From Deinococcus taeanensis (GTDB lineage Bacteria > Deinococcota > Deinococci > Deinococcales > Deinococcaceae), in assembly GCF_020229735.1 (NCBI RefSeq), contig NZ_CP083455.1, forward strand, positions 1,701,001 through 1,765,000: a stretch of DNA of 64,000 nt, given 5' to 3'. The notes beneath the pieces are model-generated. The model made no database searches. It was not told where the DNA came from and was given only the letters and a program-made list of their open reading frames with translations. Both the position numbers and the translations under genes were made by a program. This document shows, piece after piece, positions 58,749 to 64,000 of the stretch; the stretch's first letter is position 1; every line of letters begins with the position of its first letter.

Positions 58749-59872
58749 CCCAACCATCCCAGTCCGAATTTCTGTGGTTCCTTCAGCTGTCGCGTGACGG
58801 TGAATTCATCGGCACGCGGGAGAAACCACCCCGCAAGCCCACCCTGGCGTACCTGCAGTCGCTGATCAGCACGGCGGGCGAGGCGGGCTTCGAGGCGCTG
58901 CTCACGGCCACCAACTACCACAGTGAACACGAGAACTACACCGCGGCCGTGGCGGCGCTGGCCCGCAGCGCGCCCACCGATCCGGGGGTGCTGATCGCGG
59001 TGCGACCGGGCATGTTCCACCCGGCGATGTACGCGAAGATGCTGGCCACGCTGCAGAACCTGTTCCCGGGCCGGGTGCGGGTGAACATCGTTACCGGCAG
59101 CAGCCCCGCCGAGAACGCCATGTACGGAGACTTCGAGGATCATGCGCGGCGCTACGAGCGCACGCGGGAGTTCATGAGTGTGCTGCGCCAGCTGTGGACC
59201 GCCCCGCCGCCACAGTCGTTCCGCAGTGACGTGTACGCCTTCGAGAACGCGGTGCTGGACCCGGCGCCGGTGCAGCCCATCCCGCTGTACTTTGGCGGCG
59301 CGTCCCCGGTGGCGCAGGAGATCGCCGCGGACCTCGCGGACGTGTACCTGATGTGGGGGGAGCGGGAGGACATGCTGGCCGAACGCCTGAAGCAGATGCG
59401 CGCCCTGGAGACGAAAACGGGCCGGCCCCTGCGCTACGGGCTGCGCACCCACGTGATCGTCCGCGAGACCGAACCAGAGGCGCGCGCCGCGGCCGAGCGG
59501 CTGATCAGCCGCGTGGACCCGGAGGTCCGGGCCGCGTTCGTGGCCAGTCACGCGCATGTGGACGGCGTGGGGCAGCAACGACAGATTGACCTGCTCAGGG
59601 CCGTGGATGAGGACCTGATGGTGGAACCGAACCTGTGGGCCGGCGTGGGCATGGCCCGCAGCGGGGTGGGCGTGGCGCTGGTGGGTGACCCGCAGCAGGT
59701 GGCGGCCAAGATCCGCCGGTACGAGGCGATGGGATTCAGCTCGTTTATTTTCAGCGGGTACCCTCACCTGGAGGAGGCGCGCCGGTTCGGGGAACTCGTC
59801 ATGCCGCTCCTGAAGGGCACGCAGGCAGAGGAACGCACGATTCATACGGACAGGGTCGCGCCGGTCGCCTGA
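58745..59872 (+). CDS. LLM-class flavin-dependent monooxygenase (SsuD/alkanesulfonate type)
   Basis: This 375-residue bacterial-luciferase-fold enzyme has ISTAGEAGFEALLTATNYHSEHENYTAAVAALARSAP, FPGRVRVNIVTGSSPAENAMYGDFEDHARRYERTREFM, PLYFGGASPVAQEIAADLADVYLMWGE and GFSSFIFSGYPHLEEARRFGELVMPLL, the block pattern of SsuD. SsuD cleaves alkanesulfonates using FMNH2. Here it sits in an operon with a sugar-type importer and no Ssu transporter or reductase gene, so the substrate may be different, perhaps a sulfonated sugar. The ATG overlaps the previous ORF and follows AGGAGG. Confidence 0.9.
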   Translation: MTQPSQSEFLWFLQLSRDGEFIGTREKPPRKPTLAYLQSLISTAGEAGFEALLTATNYHSEHENYTAAVAALARSAPTDPGVLIAVRPGMFHPAMYAKMLATLQNLFPGRVRVNIVTGSSPAENAMYGDFEDHARRYERTREFMSVLRQLWTAPPPQSFRSDVYAFENAVLDPAPVQPIPLYFGGASPVAQEIAADLADVYLMWGEREDMLAERLKQMRALETKTGRPLRYGLRTHVIVRETEPEARAAAERLISRVDPEVRAAFVASHAHVDGVGQQRQIDLLRAVDEDLMVEPNLWAGVGMARSGVGVALVGDPQQVAAKIRRYEAMGFSSFIFSGYPHLEEARRFGELVMPLLKGTQAEERTIHTDRVAPVA

Positions 59873-59881
59873 GACCGCCAG

Positions 59882-59915
59882 GAGAGGAGCGGCTGGTGGC
59901 CCAGCCGCTCCTCTC
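59882..59915. terminator. Bidirectional terminator, 15-bp perfect stem
   Basis: Positions 59882-59896 pair exactly with 59901-59915 around a 4-nt loop, between the monooxygenase gene and the convergent phoU gene. Confidence 0.85.
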
Positions 59916-59917
59916 GC

Positions 59918-60610
59918 TTATTCTGTTGCGCTGTGGTGCAGGATGACCTGCTCGAGCCGCTCCGCCACGTTCACGAGGTGATCGCCGAGCCGTTCGAGGT
60001 TGCGGGCCATGCGGCCGGCTGTGAGGGCCACGTCCGTGTCCTCGGGCCGTTCAAGCAGGCGGGTGAGGCTGGCGCGCTGCATCTGCTCGTACAGGGCGTC
60101 CACCTGCTCGTAATCAAGGCGCATGACGTCACGCGCGGCCTGAACGTCACGCTCCGTGAAAGCGTACGAGAGGCGTTCAATCATGGTGGAAAGCAGCCGC
60201 GCGAGCGGCAGGGCGTCCTGCAGGGTGGCGCTGCGGGCGCGGGGCGCGAAGGTCTCCAGGTCGCGGGCCACGTTGAAGGCGTAGTCGCCCACCCGTTCCA
60301 GGTTGGTCAGGGAACGGTAGACCATCAGGTGAAAGGCAAGTTCCGCGTCGGTCAGGCGCGTGGCAAACGCCTGAAGGCACAGGTCGTCCAGTTCCCGTTC
60401 CAGCGCGTCCGTTTCCCGTTCGAGCGCCTCGGCGCGGGCGGTCAGGCCAGCAAATTCGGCGCGGGCATGGGCGTCGCGCACGGCGTCAAGTTGTTCAAGC
60501 GTGATGCTGAGCATCCGCAGGAACCGCGCCTTGACCCGGGCAACGCCGGCCTGACCGGCGCTGAGGGACGCGGCGGCGCCGGTCTGGGCTGGGGTGACGC
60601 CGTCGGTCAT
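59918..60610 (-). CDS. phoU: PhoU-family phosphate-signalling protein
   Basis: This 230-residue all-helical protein carries the two PhoU repeats with metal-binding pattern: ERETDALERELDDLCLQAFATRLTDAELAFHLMVYRSLTNLERVGDYAFNVARDLE and the second repeat DYEQVDALYEQMQRASLTRLL with NLERLGDHLVNVAERLE. PhoU modulates PstSCAB and the PhoR/PhoB system; no pst gene is in the window. The ATG at 60610 follows a GATACT-like box by 6 nt. Confidence 0.94.
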   Translation of the reverse strand: MTDGVTPAQTGAAASLSAGQAGVARVKARFLRMLSITLEQLDAVRDAHARAEFAGLTARAEALERETDALERELDDLCLQAFATRLTDAELAFHLMVYRSLTNLERVGDYAFNVARDLETFAPRARSATLQDALPLARLLSTMIERLSYAFTERDVQAARDVMRLDYEQVDALYEQMQRASLTRLLERPEDTDVALTAGRMARNLERLGDHLVNVAERLEQVILHHSATE

Positions 60611-60681
60611 GCGTTCAGTATCGTGCCGCCTTGTGATGCCCGGGTCAAGGCGCGCCGGGCCCGGCCTTCATGCGGGGCAGG

Positions 60682-60963
60682 TCACTGGTGGGCGCGGACA
60701 GGGCCCAGCGCGGCGTACCCGGCGGCATGCAGGGCGCGGCGCAGGTCGGTTTCAGTCAGGTGGGTGTACAGCGCCTGAACCTGCAGTGTCGCGTCTCCCA
60801 GGCGGGCCACGGGCCACACGTGGACGGTCCAGCCAGGCAGGAGGGGCGTGGTGGGCTGCCCGGTGGGCGTGGTGATTTCCAGGGTGTACACCGGAAGGAA
60901 GCCGTGTGGCGCGGGGACGGGCAGGGCGGTGGTGGGGCGGATGCTGGCGGTCATGGTCATCAC
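60682..60963 (-). CDS. Small uncharacterised protein
   Basis: This 93-residue product has no recognised motif. It starts with a flexible N-terminus (MMTMTASIRPTTALPVPAPH), then a compact beta-rich region (GFLPVYTLEITTPTG... TVHVWPVARLGDATLQVQALYTHLTETDLRRALHAAGYAAL). No signal peptide or membrane span. The first four codons hold two ATGs, so the start may be 60963 or 60957. It is divergent from the LysR gene. Confidence 0.6.
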   Translation of the reverse strand: MMTMTASIRPTTALPVPAPHGFLPVYTLEITTPTGQPTTPLLPGWTVHVWPVARLGDATLQVQALYTHLTETDLRRALHAAGYAALGPVRAHQ

Positions 60964-61071
60964 CTCTGCCCTCAGGGTGCGCTCCCCCGGGGTGCCGGGG
61001 CCATCGGTGGGGACCGGGCCGGACGGTGCGTTCCATCGGTGAAACCGATCGCTGGGGTGCAGGCCGGGGTC

Positions 61072-61077
61072 TACACT
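61072..61077 (+). promoter_or_regulatory. -10 box TACACT of the LysR gene
   Basis: TACACT ends 5 nt before the ATG at 61083. Confidence 0.5.
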
Positions 61078-61082
61078 GGTGT

Positions 61083-62036
61083 ATGTCGTCCGAACGTTTC
61101 CCTGCCGCGCCGTCCCTGGCGCAGTTGCGTGCTCTGCTGGCCGTCGCGGACGCCGGCGGGTTCAGTGAAGCCGCGGCGGACCTCGGCGTGTCTCAGTCCA
61201 CGCTGAGTGAAGCCATCAGTAAACTCGAGGCCCTGACCGGCCGGCCGCTGCTGCGCCGCGGCCGCGGCGGCGCGCTGCCCACCCCCGCCGGTGAACGGCT
61301 GCTGCCGCATGCGCGCGCCGCGGTGCAGGCGGCCGGGGACGCGCTGCTGGCCGCGCAGGACGACCACGCGCTGCGGGGGGTGCTGCGGGTGGCGTCCTTC
61401 CGCTCGACCGCCACGCACCTGCTTCCGCCGGCCCTGGCGGCCTTCCGGGCGCGCCATCCGGACGTGACCGTCCGCCTGCTGGACGGCGAGGTGGGTGGGG
61501 AGAGCATGGTCCGGCGGGGCGTGGCGGACGCCGCAGTCGTGATTGAGGACGTGATGCCGGACCTGCGCCTGACGCCGCTGGTGCTGGATGAGTACCTGTT
61601 CGTGGCGCCCGCGCGCCGCGGCACACACCCGGTGACGCTGCACGACTTCACGGCCGGGCCGCTGCTGCTGGCGCCGGGTCCGAACAGTTGCAACGTGCGC
61701 GTCATGGCGGCGTTGCGGCGCTACGACGTCCAGCCGGACCGGGTCACGGAAATCACGGAGGACAGCGTGATCCTGAGCATGGTGGCGCACGGGCTGGGGG
61801 TCAGCGTGATGCCGCGCCTGGCGCTGGCGCCCCTGCCCGACGGGCTCGTGGCGCTGCCGCTGCCTGACCCGCTGCCGCGCCCGCTGGCCCTGGCGACCCT
61901 GCCGCACCGCGCGAACCTGCCGCTGCTGCGCGCCTTCCTGGACGTGCTGCTTGAGGTGTTGCGCCGCCCGGCCGCCGCAGCGCTGCCAGGCCCGGTGGGC
62001 GTGGCCGCGCCGGGCGCGCCGACTCTGCTACATTGA
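61083..62036 (+). CDS. LysR-family transcriptional regulator
   Basis: This 317-residue regulator has the N-terminal winged helix (about residues 11-70) LAQLRALLAVADAGGFSEAAADLGVSQSTLSEAISKLEALTGRPLLRRG and a C-terminal effector domain (RVASFRSTATHLLPPALAAFRARHPDVTVRLLDG, and later VTEITEDSVILSMVAHGLGVSVMP). The C-terminal ~30 residues are Pro/Ala-rich. The likely target may be the divergent small gene or an unlinked operon; the effector is unknown. Its final codons contain the -10 box of the cysS leader. Confidence 0.92.
   Translation: MSSERFPAAPSLAQLRALLAVADAGGFSEAAADLGVSQSTLSEAISKLEALTGRPLLRRGRGGALPTPAGERLLPHARAAVQAAGDALLAAQDDHALRGVLRVASFRSTATHLLPPALAAFRARHPDVTVRLLDGEVGGESMVRRGVADAAVVIEDVMPDLRLTPLVLDEYLFVAPARRGTHPVTLHDFTAGPLLLAPGPNSCNVRVMAALRRYDVQPDRVTEITEDSVILSMVAHGLGVSVMPRLALAPLPDGLVALPLPDPLPRPLALATLPHRANLPLLRAFLDVLLEVLRRPAAAALPGPVGVAAPGAPTLLH
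62029..62034 (+). promoter_or_regulatory. -10 box TACATT of the cysS leader
   Basis: TACATT ends 6 nt before the leader ATG at 62041 and overlaps the last codons and stop of the LysR gene. Confidence 0.55.
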
Positions 62037-62040
62037 ACGC

Positions 62041-62067
62041 ATGATGTCCGTGTGTTGCCTCCCCTAG
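62041..62067 (+). CDS. Cysteine leader peptide of cysS (MMSVCCLP)
   Basis: This 8-codon ORF ends at TAG 62065-62067 and reads MMSVCCLP, with adjacent Cys codons TGT and TGC at 62053-62058. It lies between a -10 box 6 nt upstream and a canonical intrinsic terminator 23 nt downstream, which precedes cysS. Positions 62067-62075 can pair with 62088-62096 to form an antiterminator that uses the terminator's 5' arm. A ribosome waiting for Cys-tRNA at the Cys codons should leave that segment free, while one at the stop codon should cover it. That predicts more cysS expression when charged tRNA-Cys is low. The sequence elements are directly visible; the mechanism is inferred. A second ATG at codon 2 could also be used. 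Confidence 0.82.
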   Translation: MMSVCCLP

Positions 62068-62096
62068 CGGTCGCGCAGCCCACGGCCTGTGACCGC
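62067..62096 (+). promoter_or_regulatory. Predicted antiterminator of the cysS leader
   Basis: Positions 62067-62075 (GCGGTCGCG) pair with 62088-62096 (TGTGACCGC) in 9 pairs, two of them G-U, with a 12-nt loop. This excludes formation of the downstream terminator. Confidence 0.65.
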
Positions 62097-62124
62097 GCCC
62101 TCCTCTGTGTGGCGCGGTCTTTTT
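62091..62124 (+). terminator. Attenuator terminator upstream of cysS
   Basis: GACCGCGCC (62091-62099) pairs perfectly with GGCGCGGTC (62111-62119), followed by five Ts. It lies 27 nt before the cysS start, so it must be bypassed for the gene to be expressed. Confidence 0.9.
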
Positions 62125-62151
62125 GTGTTTCAGCGTGTTCAAGGAGACTTC

Positions 62152-63621
62152 ATGACCCAGCGCCAACCGGACCCGAATATCGTGCTGTACGACACCCTGC
62201 AACGCCAGAAGGTTCCTTTCGTGCCGGCCACCCCCGGGCGGGTCGGCATGTACCTGTGCGGACCCACCGTGTACAGCGACGCGCACCTGGGCCACGCGAA
62301 GAAGGAAGTGGCGTTCGACGTGATCCGCCGGGCGTTCACGCACCTCGGGTACCAGGTGCGGTACGTGGCGAACATCACCGACGTGGGGCACCTGCAGAAC
62401 GACTCCGACGACGGCGAGGACAAGATGCTGGCCCGCGCGCGGCTGGAGCAGCTGGAACCCATGGAGGTCGCGGACAAGTACCTGTGGTCGTTCGTGAAGG
62501 ACATGGAAGCCCTGAACGTCCTGAAGCCGAGCATCAACCCGCGCGCGACCGGGCACATTCTTGAGCAGATCCGCCTGATTGAGGAACTGATCGAACGCGG
62601 GCACGCGTACGAGTCGCGCGGCAGCGTGTATTTCGACGTGCGGTCCTGGCCGGAGTACGGCAAGCTGTCCGGTCGCCGTCTGGACGACCAGGAGGAAGGC
62701 ACGCGGGAGGCGGTCCGGGAAGAGAAACGCGACCCGCGCGACTTCGCGCTGTGGAAGAACGCCGAACCCGGCCACATCATGCGCTGGGAGTCCCCGTGGG
62801 GCGTGGGCTTTCCCGGGTGGCACATCGAGTGCAGCGCCATGAGCCTGAAGTACCTGGGCGAAGGGTTCGACATTCACGGCGGCGGCCTCGACCTGCAGTT
62901 CCCGCACCACGAGGCGGAGATCGCGCAGGCCGAAGCGGCCGGGCACGCGTTCGCGCGCTACTGGATGCACAACAACATGCTGACCATCGGCGGCGAGAAG
63001 ATGAGCAAAAGCAAGGGGAACTTCCTGACCATTCAGGATGTCCTGACGCAGCACGACCCCATGGTGGTGCGCTTTCTGCTGGTCGGCAGTCACTACCGGT
63101 CCATTACCGAGTTCAGCGACGCCGCCTTTGAAAGTGCCCGCAGCGGCTACCGCCGCCTGACTGAAGCGCTCCACGAAACCGAACGTCGCCTGCCAGCCGC
63201 GCCGGCCGGGCAGGACGCCGCGCTCGACGCGAGGGTGGCAGCCCACACCGAGGCCTTCGAGGAGGCGCTGCGCGACGATTTCAACACGCCCAAGGCTGTG
63301 GCGGCCCTGTTCGGCCTGACCACCGACATCAACGCGGCCCTGAATGCCGGCGCGGTGCCGCGCGGCACCCTCGAGCGCACGCGGGACGCCTTCCGCACCC
63401 TGGGCGGGAACGTGCTGGGGCTCTTCGCGGAAACCGGCGCCCCCGCCCGCGGTCAGGACGACACGCAGGTGGTCAGCGCCCTGATGGACCTCGTGCTCAA
63501 GGCCCGGCAGAATTATCGGCTGAACAAGCAGTACGCGCAGGCCGACGAGCTGCGCGACACACTCACACGGGTGGGCGTAACGGTCGAGGACACCAAGGAC
63601 GGACCACGCTGGAGACGCTGA
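62152..63621 (+). CDS. cysS: Cysteinyl-tRNA synthetase CysS
   Basis: CysS charges tRNA-Cys with cysteine. The 489-residue class I enzyme has the zinc cysteine in [25 protein letters not shown], where HLGH is the HIGH motif. Further zinc ligands are in GWHIECSAM and FPHHEAEI, and KMSKSKGN is the second catalytic loop. The C-terminal DALR-like helical domain is present. ATG at 62152 follows AAGGAGA. A run of charged residues ([28 protein letters not shown]) is the usual insertion. Expression is probably governed by the Cys leader and attenuator just upstream. Confidence 0.97.
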   Translation: MTQRQPDPNIVLYDTLQRQKVPFVPATPGRVGMYLCGPTVYSDAHLGHAKKEVAFDVIRRAFTHLGYQVRYVANITDVGHLQNDSDDGEDKMLARARLEQLEPMEVADKYLWSFVKDMEALNVLKPSINPRATGHILEQIRLIEELIERGHAYESRGSVYFDVRSWPEYGKLSGRRLDDQEEGTREAVREEKRDPRDFALWKNAEPGHIMRWESPWGVGFPGWHIECSAMSLKYLGEGFDIHGGGLDLQFPHHEAEIAQAEAAGHAFARYWMHNNMLTIGGEKMSKSKGNFLTIQDVLTQHDPMVVRFLLVGSHYRSITEFSDAAFESARSGYRRLTEALHETERRLPAAPAGQDAALDARVAAHTEAFEEALRDDFNTPKAVAALFGLTTDINAALNAGAVPRGTLERTRDAFRTLGGNVLGLFAETGAPARGQDDTQVVSALMDLVLKARQNYRLNKQYAQADELRDTLTRVGVTVEDTKDGPRWRR

Positions 63622-63639
63622 ACCCCCCCTAACCTCAAG

Positions 63640-63656
63640 ATTCAGGGGGCCTGAAT
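63640..63656 (+). terminator. Small hairpin after cysS
   Basis: ATTCAGG and CCTGAAT pair (7 bp, 3-nt loop) 19 nt past the cysS stop, without a T run. It is a weak terminator candidate. Confidence 0.4.
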
Positions 63657-63769
63657 GAGCCGTGCATGACAGAAGCGACCGCATCCGCCTGACCGGACTG
63701 TCAGCTTTTCACCGGCCCTGAGTCCTACCATGACGGTGAGTGGTGAATCCACCCTCATTCTTCCCTCCG

Positions 63770-63806
63770 CGGACACGCCACCTCCCCCCCTGGGCGTGTC
63801 CGTTTC
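63770..63806 (+). terminator. Hairpin terminator between cysS and the last gene
   Basis: CGGACACGCC (63770-63779) pairs with GGCGTGTCCG (63793-63802), followed by TTTCC. It separates cysS from the gene starting at 63876. Confidence 0.6.
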
Positions 63807-63818
63807 CTGTGTCCATGT

Positions 63819-63831
63819 CGTAAACGTAAAC
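63819..63831 (+). repeat. Tandem GTAAAC motif upstream of the last gene
   Basis: GTAAACGTAAAC is a tandem 6-bp repeat in otherwise GC-rich DNA, about 33 bp before the -10 box of the next gene. It could be an operator. Confidence 0.35.
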
Positions 63832-63863
63832 GGAGGCCCACACCGGCCCCAAAGTGGGGGCAG

Positions 63864-63869
63864 TACACT
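63864..63869 (+). promoter_or_regulatory. -10 box TACACT of the last gene
   Basis: TACACT ends 6 nt before the ATG at 63876. Confidence 0.55.
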
Positions 63870-63875
63870 CCCAGC

Positions 63876-64000
63876 ATGCTGCCTCCCCTCGTCAAACAGG
63901 TGCTGGACAACTTTAATTTCGACGTCGACCCTGCCCTCAGCCCGGAGGAGAACGTCGAGGAAGTCATCAAAAGTGCGGCCCTGCTGTCCGGCGCCATCAG
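63876..64000 (+). CDS. Unidentified protein, N-terminal fragment (runs off the right edge)
   Basis: Only about 41 residues are visible, beginning [19 protein letters not shown] and continuing [23 protein letters not shown]. The N-terminus is helical without a signal peptide. I cannot assign a family with confidence; the start resembles membrane-associated proteins of the DUF697 type, but this is a weak impression. The start is supported by the -10 box 6 nt upstream. Confidence 0.6.
   Translation, partial: MLPPLVKQVLDNFNFDVDPALSPEENVEEVIKSAALLSGAI

Noticed and set aside
61801..63684. 627-codon minus-strand frame opposite cysS and the LysR gene
   Set aside because: Antisense of cysS with its catalytic motifs on the plus strand; no coherent protein family.

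Overview
The window is chromosomal DNA from a high-GC bacterium that looks like Deinococcus or a close relative. The evidence is the gene repertoire (futalosine-pathway menaquinone synthesis, OpcA-assisted glucose-6-phosphate dehydrogenase, QueA/QueG, large GAF/PAS/GGDEF/HD-GYP sensors, a MalT-like/BTAD regulator) and the promoter style. More than 20 genes have a TANNNT -10 box only 5-9 nt before the start codon, so their transcripts should be leaderless, which is known to be common in Deinococcus. No insertion sequence, prophage or CRISPR array was seen. The species is an inference.

Layout. 1-3131: livHMGF branched-chain amino acid ABC transporter, cut at the left edge. 3348-9936: MalT-like/BTAD regulator, 3-hydroxybutyrate dehydrogenase, CAP-domain protein, M3 peptidase. 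10017-16991: GNAT, queA, NYN-domain protein, aspartate aminotransferase, MarR, small membrane protein, MocR regulator. 17174-22074: leucine operon on the minus strand (leader peptide and attenuator, leuC, LysE-type exporter, an unknown protein, leuD, leuB). 23073-24789: mqnC and a broken MarR gene. 24980-28695: oxidative pentose phosphate operon gnd-zwf-opcA, with a frameshift in zwf. 28777-34538: queG, glutaminyl cyclase, tmk/Nif3, two tRNA genes, TrmB-like regulator, response regulator, peroxiredoxin. 34549-42581: c-di-GMP signalling block with three GGDEF proteins, one also carrying HD-GYP, and a receiver protein. 42762-42917: tRNA-Val and tRNA-Ile2. 43050-53270: glgA, GNAT, trmJ, histidine kinase, apaG, M42 peptidase, dusA, a GATase-like/truncated-haemoglobin fusion, SppA. 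53330-64000: pepF, a malEFG-type sugar transporter with an SsuD-like monooxygenase, phoU, LysR, cysS behind a cysteine leader peptide, and a partial gene.

The most interesting signals are two ribosome-mediated attenuators with the same architecture. Before leuC, a 21-codon ORF with three consecutive CTT Leu codons precedes a terminator hairpin. Before cysS, an 8-codon ORF with TGT-TGC Cys codons precedes a canonical terminator with a T run. In both, the segment able to act as antiterminator begins at or just before the leader stop codon, and both leader ORFs start about 6 nt after a -10 box. Leucine synthesis and tRNA-Cys charging therefore appear to be sensed by translation of leaderless mini-ORFs.

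Three genes (MarR, zwf, a GGDEF gene) each carry a single-base frameshift in a C/G homopolymer. This may reflect sequencing error rather than biology.
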